DNA of 64,000 bases. Origin: Pseudomonas sp. PDM16 (GTDB taxonomy: Bacteria; Pseudomonadota; Gammaproteobacteria; Pseudomonadales; Pseudomonadaceae). A program made the translations under genes and the position numbers. Under the pieces are notes generated by a model, which was not told the origin of the DNA, searched no databases, and saw only the letters and a list, made by a program, of their open reading frames with translations. Location of the stretch: NCBI RefSeq assembly GCF_014851865.1, contig NZ_JACVAM010000004.1, positions 1 through 64,000 on the forward strand, given 5' to 3'. How positions within the stretch are numbered: position 1 is the stretch's first letter; each line of letters begins with the position of its first letter. Below are positions 8,608 to 18,236 of this stretch, one piece after another.

Positions 8608-9390
8608 ATGAGCTTCTCCAAGCAGGTTGTGTTCATTGCCGGCGGCAGCAGCGGGATCAATCTCGGCATCGCCGATGCCTTCGCCCAGGCCGGCGCCAGC
8701 GTGGCCATTCTCGGTCGCAGCCAGGACAAGCTCGATGCGGCCGTGGCCCAGCTGCTCCGCCATGGCGGTGAAGTCCGCGGCTTCGCCGCCGATGTGCGCG
8801 ACTTCGACGGCGTGGCCACCGCCCTGGCGGCCACCGCCGAACAACTCGGCCCGATCGATGTGCTGGTGTCTGGCGCCGCAGGCAACTTCCTGGCCCCGGC
8901 GGCCAACATGTCGTCCAACGCCTTCCGCACCGTGGTCGACATTGACCTGCACGGCACCTTCAACGTGCTGCGCGCGGCCTTCCCGCACCTGCGCAAGCCG
9001 GGCGCGCGCATCGTCAACATCAGCGCCGGGCAGAGCTGGATGCCGACGCCGCTGCAGGCGCACGTGTGTGCGGCCAAGGCCGGTGTCGACCAGCTGACCC
9101 GCACCCTGGCCATCGAGTGGGGCCAGTCCGGCGTACGCGTCAACTCGATCGCCCCGGGCCCCATCGAAGGCACCGAGGGCATGGCGCGCCTGGCGCCGAA
9201 TGCCAAGGCACATGCCGCCTGGGTGCGCTCGGTGCCGCTCGGCCGCTTCGGCCAACTGGAAGACATCAGCAACGCCGCGCTCTGGCTCTGCTCGCCGCAG
9301 GCCGGCTATGTCACCGGCGTGGTGCTATCGGTGGATGGCGGCCTGGCGTTGGGCGGCTCGGGTGCCATCACCCAGGCCCTGATGGGTTGA
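8608..9390 (+). CDS. SDR oxidoreductase of the 2,4-dienoyl-CoA reductase type
   Basis: Short-chain dehydrogenase of 260 residues. The N-terminal GGSSGINLGIA cofactor loop is near residue 12 and NISAG near 138. The usual catalytic YxxxK is absent; instead the sequence reads QAHVCAAKAGVD (near 152), lacking the tyrosine. This pattern, together with LAIEWG and SIAPGPIEGTEGMARL, resembles eukaryotic mitochondrial and peroxisomal dienoyl-CoA reductases (DECR1/DECR2), which also lack the canonical tyrosine spacing. Such enzymes remove a conjugated double bond from dienoyl-CoA with NADPH during oxidation of polyunsaturated chains. The neighbouring isomerase-like crotonase fits this role. First gene of the second operon. 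Confidence 0.82.
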   Translation: MSFSKQVVFIAGGSSGINLGIADAFAQAGASVAILGRSQDKLDAAVAQLLRHGGEVRGFAADVRDFDGVATALAATAEQLGPIDVLVSGAAGNFLAPAANMSSNAFRTVVDIDLHGTFNVLRAAFPHLRKPGARIVNISAGQSWMPTPLQAHVCAAKAGVDQLTRTLAIEWGQSGVRVNSIAPGPIEGTEGMARLAPNAKAHAAWVRSVPLGRFGQLEDISNAALWLCSPQAGYVTGVVLSVDGGLALGGSGAITQALMG

Positions 9391-9421
9391 GTTCCGTAGT
9401 CCTTAACCGCAAGAGAGCGCC

Positions 9422-10537
9422 ATGACCAACAATCAGCCCTTCGACCTGAACCTGAGCGACGATCAGCGCATGACGCGCGAGTCGCTGCAGCGCTTCGCCC
9501 AGGACGTCCTGCGTAGCCACAGCCGCGAGGCCGACGAGGCCACCGCTGTGCCGGCGGACTTCTATGCCCGCAGCCTGGAGCTGGGCCTCACCCTGATGCC
9601 AATTCCCGAGGCGCTAGGTGGTGCGGGCGCCGCACGTTCGCCCATCTCCAACATGCTGGCCATCGAGGATCTGGCCTGGGGCGACATGTCCCTGGCGCTG
9701 GGCGCGGTGACGCCACTGTCCTTCGTCAACACGCTGCTCGATCAGGGTAGCCAGGCCCAGCAGGAGAAGTACCTGCCGCGCCTGGCCGGAGAAAACTTCG
9801 TCGCCGCCAGCGTGGCCCTGATGGAGCCGCGGGCGCGTTTCGATGCCCGCGAGCTACATACCACCGCACGCCGCGCAGGTGCGAGTTACGTGCTCAATGG
9901 CGAGAAGTCCCTGGTGGCGCTGGGCCTGTCGGCCGAGCTGCTACTGGTGGTGGCGCAGCTGCAGGACGAGGAGGGTACGGCCGCCTTTATCGTCGAGCGC
10001 GGCGCGGCAGGCATGAGCGCGGTGCGCGAGGAGACCATGGGCCTCAAGGCGCTGGAGCTGGCGCGCATCCGCTTCGAGGAGGTGCAGGTCGAAGCCTGCG
10101 CCAGGCTCGGCGAGGATGAGAAGGTCTTCGATCTGCAGCGCCTGGTGGATCTGGCGCGCATCGGCACCTGCGCCCTGGCGGTGGGTACCTGCCAGGCGGC
10201 GCTGGATTACGTGGTGCCCTACGTGAACGAGCGCAAGGCCTTCGGCGAGCCCATCGCCCAGCGCCAGTCCGTGGCCTTCATGGTGGCGACCATGGCCATC
10301 GAGCTGGAGGGTATGCGCCTGCTGACCTGGCGCGCGGCATCGCGTGCCGAGCAGGGGCTCGACTTCCACAAGGAAGCCTACCTGGCCCGTGTGCTCTGCG
10401 CCGAGAAGGCCATGGAGATCGGCACCAACGGCATTCAGCTGCTGGGTGGGCATGGCTTCATCCGTGAGCATCTGGTGGAACTCTTCTACCGCAACCTGCG
10501 CGCCATCGGCGTGCTCGAAGGCGCGGCCATCATCTGA
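9422..10537 (+). CDS. Acyl-CoA dehydrogenase (divergent)
   Basis: 371-residue member of the acyl-CoA dehydrogenase fold. LNGEKSLVALG near 158 is the flavin-binding beta-region, NERKAFGEPIAQRQSVAFMVA near 268 is the helix-rich part, and GTNGIQLLGGHGFIREHLVELFYRNLR near 335 is the C-terminal signature. It ends with VLEGAAII, where the glutamate aligns with the catalytic EGT glutamate. The classical MTEPxAGSD motif is replaced by MEPRARFDA, so substrate or cofactor handling may differ from typical family members. It lies 31 bases after the SDR gene and 79 bases before a second dehydrogenase, suggesting a pair acting on the same acyl-CoA. Confidence 0.85.
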   Translation: MTNNQPFDLNLSDDQRMTRESLQRFAQDVLRSHSREADEATAVPADFYARSLELGLTLMPIPEALGGAGAARSPISNMLAIEDLAWGDMSLALGAVTPLSFVNTLLDQGSQAQQEKYLPRLAGENFVAASVALMEPRARFDARELHTTARRAGASYVLNGEKSLVALGLSAELLLVVAQLQDEEGTAAFIVERGAAGMSAVREETMGLKALELARIRFEEVQVEACARLGEDEKVFDLQRLVDLARIGTCALAVGTCQAALDYVVPYVNERKAFGEPIAQRQSVAFMVATMAIELEGMRLLTWRAASRAEQGLDFHKEAYLARVLCAEKAMEIGTNGIQLLGGHGFIREHLVELFYRNLRAIGVLEGAAII

Positions 10538-10616
10538 GCTCCGTCTACGACCTCTTGCAATGCTGTTGCACGACACGCAGCAGGTCGTGGAAGGGTTCTG
10601 AAGTGAGGAAGGAAAA

Positions 10617-11813
10617 ATGATCAATCTTGAAGTACCCGCCAAGCTGCTGACCGTGCCAAACATGGCGCGCACGCTGGCCAAGCAAGTGTTCCGTCCCATC
10701 AGTCGCAAGTACGACAAGGCTGAGCATGCCAAGCCCATCGAACTGGTGCCGGTGGCCGACATGATCAGGACGACCGGGGTCATGAATGGCCCGGCCGAGA
10801 AGGGCGAGCGCGCGCCATCCGCCGGGGTGAAGAACGGCCAGAACATGATGGCGGTGCTGACCACCGCGGAAATGAGCTGGGGCGACGTGGCCATGCTCAA
10901 TAGCATTCCGGGTCTCGGCCTGGGCAATGCGGCGATCACAGCAGTGGGCACGCCCGGGCAGCGCGAGAAGTTTGGCAAGCTGTGGTGCGCCATGGCCATC
11001 ACCGAGCCGGGTGCCGGATCGGATACCGCCAATATCGTCACCAGCGCACGGCTGGACGGTGATGAGTGGGTGCTCAACGGCGAGAAGATCTTCGTCACCG
11101 CCGGCCAGTTCTGCGATGCGGTGGTGGTGTGGGCGACGCTGGACAAGAAGCTCGGCAAGCGCGCGATCAAGTCCTTCATCGTGCCCAAGGGTGCGCCGGG
11201 CATGCAGGTGGTGCGCCTGGAGCCGAAGCTGGGCTTCCGCGTCTCCGACACGGCCGCCATCACCTTTACCGACTGCCGCATTCCCAAGGATCACGTGCTG
11301 GGCTCGGCGGAGATCGCCGAGGATGCCAAGCAGGCCCTCGGCGGCGCCATGCAGACCTTCGACAACACCCGTCCGGTGGTCGCCGCCATGGCCTTGGGCG
11401 TGGCGCGGGCGGCGCTGGATCTGCTGTACGAGATTCTCGGTCGCGAGGGCTTCACACCGAGCTACGAGCGCAGCCTGTGGAACGCCAGCGCGCTGGAGGC
11501 GGAGATCTATCGCATGGAGGCCGACTACGAGGCGGCGCGTCTGCTCAGCCTGAAGGCGGCCTGGATGGCGGACAACAAGCGGCCCAACTCCATGGAGGCG
11601 TCCATGGCCAAGGCCAAGGCGGGGCACATGGGCAATCAGGTGACGCTGCGCTGTGTCGAGCTCTGCTCGACCCTGGGTTTCAGCGAGGAGTACCTGCTGG
11701 AGAAGTTCGCCCGTGATTCCAAGATCCTCGACATCTTCGAGGGCACCCAGCAGATCCAGCAGTTGATCGTCGCCCGTGCCGTGCTGGGGCTGTCGTCGGC
11801 GCAGCTGAAGTAG
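10617..11813 (+). CDS. Acyl-CoA dehydrogenase
   Basis: 398 residues. ITEPGAGSDTAN near 128 and LNGEKIFVTAGQFCDAVVVWAT near 155 form the FAD-binding region; LGFRVSDTAAITFTDCRIPKDHVLG near 205 is a typical family stretch. The C-terminal catalytic glutamate sits in IFEGTQQIQQL near 375. It has a somewhat longer N-terminus than small bacterial enzymes. It is the partner of the divergent dehydrogenase just upstream in the same operon. The preceding sequence AGTGAGGAAGGAAAA gives a good ribosome binding site. Confidence 0.9.
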   Translation: MINLEVPAKLLTVPNMARTLAKQVFRPISRKYDKAEHAKPIELVPVADMIRTTGVMNGPAEKGERAPSAGVKNGQNMMAVLTTAEMSWGDVAMLNSIPGLGLGNAAITAVGTPGQREKFGKLWCAMAITEPGAGSDTANIVTSARLDGDEWVLNGEKIFVTAGQFCDAVVVWATLDKKLGKRAIKSFIVPKGAPGMQVVRLEPKLGFRVSDTAAITFTDCRIPKDHVLGSAEIAEDAKQALGGAMQTFDNTRPVVAAMALGVARAALDLLYEILGREGFTPSYERSLWNASALEAEIYRMEADYEAARLLSLKAAWMADNKRPNSMEASMAKAKAGHMGNQVTLRCVELCSTLGFSEEYLLEKFARDSKILDIFEGTQQIQQLIVARAVLGLSSAQLK

Positions 11814-11830
11814 TCGCGCAGGAGCTGCCC

Positions 11831-12514
11831 ATGAGCACGATGAAGCTGGAAAAACACGACGGGGTCTTCGTCCTGACCCTGACCAATGGCGAGGCCGGCA
11901 ACCTGCTGTGCGACGAGGTGCTGCAGGAGTACCTGGAGAACTTCGCTGCGATCGAGCATGAGCGTGGTGATGCCGCGCTGGTGATCACCAGCACCGACCC
12001 CAAGACCTTCTGCAATGGCATCAACCTGCCCTGGTTGATGCGCCAGAAGAACCCCATGGCCTTCGCCACGCGGCTGGAGAATTTCCTGATTCGCCTGGGC
12101 CTGCTCAACCTGCCTGTGGTGGCGGCCATCAATGGCAACGCCTATGCCGGCGGTGCGCTGATTGCCGCGGCCAGCGATTTCCGCCTGATGCGCGCGGATC
12201 GGGGCCGTTTCTGTTTCTCGGAGGTGAAGATCAAGCTGCCCTTTACCCCGGCGCTGCTGGAAATCGTCTGCCTGCTGCCCAACCGCGCCGCCATCGACGA
12301 GCTGGCGCTCACCGGCAATGCCTGGGGAGGGGAGGATTGTGCGCGCCGCCAGGTGGTGCATCAGGCCCTGCCGGAAGACCAAGTGCTGCCCGCGGCCATG
12401 ACCCTGGCCGCCGATATGGCGACCCGTGATCGCGCCACCTACACGGCGATCAAGCGCGGCCTGCGTCCTACACTCGTGGGGCTGGCCGGGCAGCGTGGTA
12501 TCCCTGTAGTTTGA
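11831..12514 (+). CDS. Enoyl-CoA hydratase/isomerase (delta3-delta2-enoyl-CoA isomerase-like)
   Basis: Compact crotonase of 227 residues, shorter than typical hydratases (about 260). FCNGINLPWL near 58 gives one oxyanion-hole strand and INGNAYAGGALIA near 98 the second. Only one candidate acidic residue is obvious, in FSEVKIKLPF near 130, as in enoyl-CoA isomerases that use a single glutamate. Such isomerases shift a double bond to the 2-position for entry into beta-oxidation, which would complement the dienoyl-CoA reductase-like gene. 17 bases after the dehydrogenase, so cotranscribed. Confidence 0.85.
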   Translation: MSTMKLEKHDGVFVLTLTNGEAGNLLCDEVLQEYLENFAAIEHERGDAALVITSTDPKTFCNGINLPWLMRQKNPMAFATRLENFLIRLGLLNLPVVAAINGNAYAGGALIAAASDFRLMRADRGRFCFSEVKIKLPFTPALLEIVCLLPNRAAIDELALTGNAWGGEDCARRQVVHQALPEDQVLPAAMTLAADMATRDRATYTAIKRGLRPTLVGLAGQRGIPVV

Positions 12515-12570
12515 GCACAACCGGCGCCTGCCGAACAGGCGCCATCTCGCACAGGAAACAGGAGTTCATG

Positions 12571-13527
12571 ATGTCCAGATTGCCCGCACCGCTGGATCGC
12601 TTGCCCTTCCCGGTGATCGGCTCGCCGCTGTTCATCATCAGCAATCCCAAGCTGGTGATCGAGCAGTGCAAGGCCGGCGTGGTCGGCTCCATGCCGGCGC
12701 TCAACGCACGTCCCGCCTCGTTGCTGGAAGACTGGCTGGCGGAGATAACCGAGACCCTGGCGACCCATAACAGGGACAACCCCGACAACCCGGCGGCGCC
12801 TTTCGCCATCAACCAGATCGTGCACCGCAGCAACGACCGCCTGGAGCACGACATGGAGCTCTGCGTGAAGTACCGGGTGCCGATCATCATCACCTCACTG
12901 GGCGCACGCGAGGACATCTACGCGGCGGCGCATTCCTATGGCGGCGTGGTGCTGCACGACGTGATCAACAACGCCTTTGCCCGCAAGGCGGTCGAGAAGG
13001 GGGCAGATGGCCTGATCGCCGTTGCCGCGGGTGCCGGCGGCCACGCCGGAGAGAAGAGCCCGTTCGCCCTGATCCAGGAGATCCGCCAGTGGTTCGATGG
13101 CCCGCTGGCCCTGTCCGGCTCCATCGCCACGGGCGGTGCTGTACTGGCCGCCCAGGCCATGGGCGCCGACTTCGCCTATATCGGTTCCGCCTTCATCGCC
13201 ACCGAGGAGGCCAATGCTGCCGACGCTTACAAGAAGGCCATCGTCGAGTGCTCGTCCGACGACATCGTCTACAGCAACCTCTTCACCGGCGTGCACGGCA
13301 ACTACCTGAAACCCTCGATCATCGCTGCCGGCCTGGATCCCAACGCCCTGGCGCAGAGCGATCCCAGCCAGATGAACTTTGGCGGCGACGCTAAAAAGGC
13401 CTGGAAGGACATCTGGGGCTGCGGCCAGGGCATCGGCTCGGTCAGTAGGGTGCAGGCGGTGGCCGAGTATGTTGCGCAGCTCAAACGCGAATATGCAGAG
13501 ACGAAAGCACGGTTGATGGAAGCCTAG
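12571..13527 (+). CDS. Nitronate monooxygenase-like FMN oxidoreductase
   Basis: 318 residues with a TIM-barrel fold typical of 2-nitropropane dioxygenase/nitronate monooxygenase. It shows SPLFIISNPKLVIEQCKAGVVGSMPALN at the N-terminus, GAGGHAG near 165 as phosphate-binding loop, and SIATGGAVLAAQAMGADFAYIGSAFIAT near 200 as FMN phosphate site. Two ATGs are adjacent (12568, 12571); AGGAG is better spaced from the second. Last gene of the beta-oxidation operon, followed by a strong hairpin. Homologues often sit in fatty-acid gene clusters, where their reaction is unclear; detoxification of nitronates or an enoyl-CoA related reaction are possible. Confidence 0.87.
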   Translation: MSRLPAPLDRLPFPVIGSPLFIISNPKLVIEQCKAGVVGSMPALNARPASLLEDWLAEITETLATHNRDNPDNPAAPFAINQIVHRSNDRLEHDMELCVKYRVPIIITSLGAREDIYAAAHSYGGVVLHDVINNAFARKAVEKGADGLIAVAAGAGGHAGEKSPFALIQEIRQWFDGPLALSGSIATGGAVLAAQAMGADFAYIGSAFIATEEANAADAYKKAIVECSSDDIVYSNLFTGVHGNYLKPSIIAAGLDPNALAQSDPSQMNFGGDAKKAWKDIWGCGQGIGSVSRVQAVAEYVAQLKREYAETKARLMEA

Positions 13528-13596
13528 ACAGAGTTAGATGTGGCTATCGATAGGTGCGCGTGCAGTTGGCGGAGCGGCGCCGTGCTGGGCTATAGC

Positions 13597-13633
13597 TGCA
13601 CCGCCGAGGCCGAAACCGATCCTCGGCGGTGCA
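13597..13633 (+). terminator. Strong hairpin after the beta-oxidation operon
   Basis: Perfect 13-bp stem TGCACCGCCGAGG / CCTCGGCGGTGCA with an 11-base loop, 70 bases after the last gene. It lacks a T tract, so it may be a mRNA-stabilising or Rho-assisted end rather than a classical intrinsic terminator. It separates the operon from the convergent T6SS locus. Confidence 0.6.
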
Positions 13634-13725
13634 CTGGCGTCAGTGTCATGCGGGGCGAGGTGTCGTTGACGCCGCATGCCAGCTTGGAGGCGCCAGACCC
13701 ATAGGGACTTTTAGGCGTTTTCTTA

Positions 13726-16383
13726 TCATCGAGCCATCGACCGCTCATTGAAGTCGTAAATAAACTCCGTTCCCTGAGCATCCAGCCAGATGCGTGAGAG
13801 TCTGCGCCCATCCGCCAGATGCTGGAGGTAGTGCCGACTGATCACAGGCAATACATTCCTGGTGAGAATCGCATCGATCATGCGTCCACCCGATTCGAGT
13901 TCGGTGCAACGACGAATGACCAGGTTCACTGCTGCGTTGCTGTACTCGAACTCGATGGCGTGACGCTCTTCGATACGTTTACGGATGCGCTCCAGCTGCA
14001 GGTGCACGATGCTGGCGAGCATGTCGTCGTTCAGCGGGTAGTAGGGAATGACGTTCAGGCGGCCGAGGAAGGCGGGCGGGAATACCTGTAGAAGTGGGGC
14101 TCGCAGGGCTGATGCCATCGCCTCGGGCTCGGGGATGAGTTCGGGGTCTCGGGTCAGACTCATGATCAAGTCGGTGCCGACGTTGGAGGTCAGGAGGATC
14201 ACGGTGTTGCGGAAGTCGATCTGACGCCCTTCACCGTCCTCCATCCAGCCCTTGTCGAAGACCTGGAAGAACAGCTCATGCACGTCTGGGTGAGCCTTCT
14301 CCACTTCATCCAGCAGCACCACCGAGTAGGGCTTGCGCCTGACGGCCTCCGTCAGCAGGCCACCCTCGCCATAGCCCACATAACCTGGCGGTGCACCTTT
14401 GAGGCTGGAGATGGTATGGGCCTCCTGGAACTCGCTCATATTGATGGTGATCAGGTTCTGCTCTCCGCCATAGAGGGCTTCGGCGAGGCAGAGTGCGGTT
14501 TCGGTCTTTCCCACACCTGATGGGCCGACCAGCATGAAGACCCCGATGGGTTTGTCGGGGCTGTCCAGATGTGCTCTTGCTGTCTGGACCCGCCGGGCGA
14601 TCAGTTCGAGTGCATGGCGTTGTCCGATCACTCGTTTTTCCAGGGTGTTGACCAGGCCCAGCACGGCGGCAATTTCGTTGCGGACCATGCGTCCGACAGG
14701 AATGCCGGTCCAGCTGGCGACCACGGAGGCCACCGCGGCTTCGTCCACTGCCGGCAATATCAGTGGTGAGTCCCCCTGCAGCATTGCCAGTTCACTCTGC
14801 AACCGGGCGTGCTCGGCCAGCAGAGTGTCGCGCTCGAGTCCTGACAAGCCGGCTGAGCGCAATTGCTCACGTGCTTCCAGAAGCTGCCTGGCGACATCCT
14901 GTTCGCTATTCCAGCGTGCCTGCAGCACGGCCAGAAGAGTTTGCTGCTGATCCAACTGCGCCAGGCACTTGCTTTCGCGCTCAGCAACATCCAGGCCGAT
15001 GGCGCATTCGCGCTCGATGATGGCCTTCTCCGTTTCCAGCATCTCGATATGGCGCCTGCAGTGCTCCAGCTCGGGGGGCAGGGTATGTTGGCTGACTGAC
15101 ACCCGGGCGCAAGCCGTGTCGAGCAGGCTGATGGCCTTGTCCGGCAGTTGCCTGGCAGGTATGTAGCGATGCGAAAGACGGACCGCCGCGGCGATGGCTT
15201 CATCGAGGATCTGTATCCGATGATGCTGTTCCAGCGCGCTGGTGATGCCCCGGACCATGGCGATAGCCGACGGCTCATCGGGCTCATCCACCTGAATGAC
15301 CTGAAATCTACGGGTAAGGGCAGGGTCCTTCTCGATGTAGCGGCGATACTCGCTCCAAGTGGTAGCGCCGATGGTGCGCAAGCTGCCTCGGGCGAGCGCT
15401 GGCTTGAGCAGATTGGCTGCGTCGCCGGTACCTGCCGCGCCGCCCGCGCCAATCAGGGTGTGGATCTCGTCGATGAACAGGATGATCGGTTTGGGGCTGT
15501 TCTGAACCTCATCGATCACCTGGCGCAGACGCTGTTCGAACTCCCCCTTCATGCTGGCGCCTGCCTGCAACAAACCGATATCCAGCATCAGCAGCGATAC
15601 GCCCCGCAGTTGTGGAGGTACGTCTCCGCTGGCCAGGCGTAGTGCGAAGCCTTCGGCTACGGCGGTCTTGCCGACCCCGGCCTCCCCGGTCAGCAGTGGG
15701 TTGTTCTGCCGGCGGCGGATGAGAATGTCGGTGATCTGGCGGATTTCCTCATCACGCCCAGTGACCGGGTCGATCTCTCCCTGCGCCGCTCTTGCAGTCA
15801 GGTCGACGGTGAAGCGATTCAGGGCGTCCTGTTTGCCGCAAGGAGCCAGGGCGTTGCTGGCCTCGCCCGGTTCTCCGTGGCTACCGTCACTGGCGGCGAG
15901 GCCTTCCTCCGGCGAGCCGCGTAGCAGTCGTGGTAGATCGCGGGCCAGGGCATCGGCGTCGATGCTGGCGAGCTCTCGGCTCAGGGTGGCCAGGACGTTG
16001 CGCAGGTGCGTCGTCTTGAGAATACCAAGCAGTAACGAGGCACCGCGCACCCGGTCCTCCTGCAGCAGGAGCGTCGCATAGACCCAGCCGCGCTCGACGG
16101 CATTCTCGACGTGCTCGGATAGATCGCTGATGGCAGTGGCGCCTTTGGGTAGGCGCTCCAGTGCTCGCGCCAGGTCGCTGTTCAGGCGTGTTTCATCGAG
16201 TTCGCAGTGGCGGATGATCCGGTGCAGATCACTGTCGTTCAGTTGCAGCAGCTGATGAATCCAGTGTGTCAGCTCCACGTAAGGATTACCGCGCAGCTTG
16301 CAGAATACGGTGGCGCCTTCTATGGCCGTGTACAGAATCGTATTGAGTTTGCCGAAGAGGGCGGTGCGGCTGATATTGCTCAT
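13726..16383 (-). CDS. clpV: T6SS AAA+ ATPase ClpV (TssH)
   Basis: Disassembles contracted TssB-TssC sheaths in the cytoplasm so that subunits can be reused. The 885-residue protein has a Clp N-domain (about 1-160) and a first AAA module with Walker [10 protein letters not shown] near 237 and Walker B ILFIDEIH near 300. A coiled-coil middle region follows near 420-540, then a second AAA module with GPSGVGKTE near 620 and [11 protein letters not shown] near 690. Length and architecture match ClpV rather than ClpB because of the T6SS-specific N-domain and the location. It is the last gene of the minus-strand T6SS operon, 10 bases after a secreted protein of unknown role. Confidence 0.95.
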   Translation of the reverse strand: MSNISRTALFGKLNTILYTAIEGATVFCKLRGNPYVELTHWIHQLLQLNDSDLHRIIRHCELDETRLNSDLARALERLPKGATAISDLSEHVENAVERGWVYATLLLQEDRVRGASLLLGILKTTHLRNVLATLSRELASIDADALARDLPRLLRGSPEEGLAASDGSHGEPGEASNALAPCGKQDALNRFTVDLTARAAQGEIDPVTGRDEEIRQITDILIRRRQNNPLLTGEAGVGKTAVAEGFALRLASGDVPPQLRGVSLLMLDIGLLQAGASMKGEFEQRLRQVIDEVQNSPKPIILFIDEIHTLIGAGGAAGTGDAANLLKPALARGSLRTIGATTWSEYRRYIEKDPALTRRFQVIQVDEPDEPSAIAMVRGITSALEQHHRIQILDEAIAAAVRLSHRYIPARQLPDKAISLLDTACARVSVSQHTLPPELEHCRRHIEMLETEKAIIERECAIGLDVAERESKCLAQLDQQQTLLAVLQARWNSEQDVARQLLEAREQLRSAGLSGLERDTLLAEHARLQSELAMLQGDSPLILPAVDEAAVASVVASWTGIPVGRMVRNEIAAVLGLVNTLEKRVIGQRHALELIARRVQTARAHLDSPDKPIGVFMLVGPSGVGKTETALCLAEALYGGEQNLITINMSEFQEAHTISSLKGAPPGYVGYGEGGLLTEAVRRKPYSVVLLDEVEKAHPDVHELFFQVFDKGWMEDGEGRQIDFRNTVILLTSNVGTDLIMSLTRDPELIPEPEAMASALRAPLLQVFPPAFLGRLNVIPYYPLNDDMLASIVHLQLERIRKRIEERHAIEFEYSNAAVNLVIRRCTELESGGRMIDAILTRNVLPVISRHYLQHLADGRRLSRIWLDAQGTEFIYDFNERSMAR

Positions 16384-16393
16384 GATGATCTGC

Positions 16394-17185
16394 TCATCGG
16401 ACCGAAACGGCGGGAAGGTTCGGGGCCGTGAACGCGCGCTTGTTCAAGTCCAGAAGTTCGGTAGCTGGTGTTACGTCGGTGCGCTCGATACTCCAGCGTC
16501 CGGCCTGGCGTTTCAGCACATAGGCCAGGGGGCGCCCCTCTTTGATAACGCGCTCAGGGCCTTTGGCGCCGAGGGCGTAGAGCGAGACTTCATAGGCGCT
16601 TGGTTCGGCTCGAGTGGCCCAGCTCGCAGGGACCAGGCGAGCGAAATTAAGTACTGGAGAGCCCGGCAGCCGTCCCAGAACTCGTTCGCCCAGATACGCA
16701 TCGGAGAACAGCGGGTAGTACACCGGAGCGTGGCGAGCGGTGATGTCCACGACATGCATGAAGCCGTAACGCTGCCAGTCGCCGACCGAGAAGAGACCTT
16801 TACCGGGCCCCACGAGCGCGACGTAGCGCTTCTTCGGTGTGCTCAGTTCCAGCAAGCGAGCATGCTCCATGTCCAGCCTTGGGAAGCTCCCCCACGGGCT
16901 TTCCGTAGCGGAAAAGCGCTTGCGTCCGAACTCGATGCTGGCCGACTCCTCGCCCGTCATCAGGTAGGCCGGCGAGTTGTTCGATTTCGCTCGGTACGAC
17001 GTGCCTGCTTTGGAGGTCTTGCTCGCGAACGATTCACCTGCCAGGGACACGGAAGGGCGCTCCATGTGCCAGATACTGTCCAGGGCGAATGCCATGTCCG
17101 CCTCTACGCTGGCATGGCTTGGTAATGTGAAACCGATCAGTACTGCGCAGAGCAGATGGCGATGCAGAGAGTTGAAGGGGGTCAT
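16394..17185 (-). CDS. Secreted protein of unknown function in the T6SS operon
   Basis: 263 residues beginning with a clear signal peptide (HRHLLCAVLIGFTLPSHAS, cleavage probably after the alanine near residue 25), so the product should enter the periplasm. The ORF is open further upstream, but the ATG at 17185 starts the signal sequence and lies one base from the TssG stop codon, so I take it. I do not recognise a known domain. The mature part is soluble, with one cysteine-free globular region, and no lipobox, membrane segment or peptidoglycan-binding motif is visible. It is placed between tssG and clpV with almost no spacing, which points to a T6SS accessory role such as an envelope factor, but no function can be named. 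Confidence 0.75.
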   Translation of the reverse strand: MTPFNSLHRHLLCAVLIGFTLPSHASVEADMAFALDSIWHMERPSVSLAGESFASKTSKAGTSYRAKSNNSPAYLMTGEESASIEFGRKRFSATESPWGSFPRLDMEHARLLELSTPKKRYVALVGPGKGLFSVGDWQRYGFMHVVDITARHAPVYYPLFSDAYLGERVLGRLPGSPVLNFARLVPASWATRAEPSAYEVSLYALGAKGPERVIKEGRPLAYVLKRQAGRWSIERTDVTPATELLDLNKRAFTAPNLPAVSVR

Positions 17186-17186
17186 G

Positions 17187-18236
17187 CTAATGCCTCGTTG
17201 ATTCGGATGATGGGTGGCACGCCGTTCGGCGTGGAGGGTATGGGGAAGCGGCGAGGCGCTCGGGATCGAGAATGAGGTCGTCGCGATCTCTCGCTGGGTC
17301 TCCCAGGCCGAGCCAGCTCGTCCATCCCAGGCGGGTGCTGCCACCGAGTGACACCTGCGGCACCTCGGCTGAATGCAGGACCAGACGTACGTCCCAGGCG
17401 TACTCGATGCCCATGTAGCTGCGGGGCCAGTCGAGCAGTTGTCGGTGGCTACGGCCGGTGGGTAGCAGGCTTTCGTATCCCTCCAGCCTCATCGGCCCCA
17501 GGCGGATGCGGATACGATGCTGCCGATCCGGCACGGCCTGGCCGGCTACAGCATCGACTCCCAGCCTTGCATTGCGGACTGCTCCGAGTCGGGTGCGCTG
17601 TTCCTTCGGCAGAGGCAACCAATGCCTGACAAACTCCTCGACGCGTGCCGGCGTCTGGAAGAAGTTCCCCAGAATCCGCTCCAGCCCTTCCGCATTGCGT
17701 ACCTGGCGGACCAGATGACCCGCATGGGCCCAGCGCGCATGGTCGGGGATCGAGTCGCGCTCGCGTTGGGACTCGAAGCCCTGTTGGACGAGGCTGGCTA
17801 CATGGCGGGTGAAACTGTCTTCTTGGGGGCGGTCCAGGCTCACCGTGGATTGAGCCGAGGCCCAGGCGCGATAGAACAGCTGGATCAACCGATGATGAAA
17901 GATGTCGGCGAATGCCGTCATGGTCTCATCGCCGTGGTGGTTGGCGCGCTCCATGGCATATTCGGTGAGGGCTAGCGGCAGGGGGCCATTGGGCCCGAAC
18001 AGGCCGAAGCTGAAGATGCGCAGCTTGGCTGTTTCTTGCCTTTCATCCAGCTCGGCCAGGGTCGAGGGCGCAAAGGCCGTGGAAGGCGTCTGTCCCAGTC
18101 GCAGGGGGTCCTGCTGGGGCCGCTGCGAGTGACCCAGGCGTGGTGCATGGGGGGACAGCGATTCGATGCGTCTTAGCGTGGCGAACAGATCGAAGTGATA
18201 GGGATGCTCGGAGAGGTGTTGCCAAAAGTTCGTCAT
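17187..18236 (-). CDS. tssG: T6SS baseplate protein TssG
   Basis: 349-residue TssG (ImpH/VasB family), a baseplate wedge subunit that binds TssF, TssE and TssK. It begins MTNFWQHLSEHPYHFDLFATLRRIE, the usual family N-terminus, and has the typical AFxDxFHHRLIQLFYRAW segment near 110. Its ATG overlaps the tssF stop codon (ATGA), so the two are translationally coupled, in keeping with their fixed TssF2-TssG stoichiometry. An upstream in-frame ATG at 18269 exists but has no family match. Confidence 0.95.
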   Translation of the reverse strand: MTNFWQHLSEHPYHFDLFATLRRIESLSPHAPRLGHSQRPQQDPLRLGQTPSTAFAPSTLAELDERQETAKLRIFSFGLFGPNGPLPLALTEYAMERANHHGDETMTAFADIFHHRLIQLFYRAWASAQSTVSLDRPQEDSFTRHVASLVQQGFESQRERDSIPDHARWAHAGHLVRQVRNAEGLERILGNFFQTPARVEEFVRHWLPLPKEQRTRLGAVRNARLGVDAVAGQAVPDRQHRIRIRLGPMRLEGYESLLPTGRSHRQLLDWPRSYMGIEYAWDVRLVLHSAEVPQVSLGGSTRLGWTSWLGLGDPARDRDDLILDPERLAASPYPPRRTACHPSSESTRH

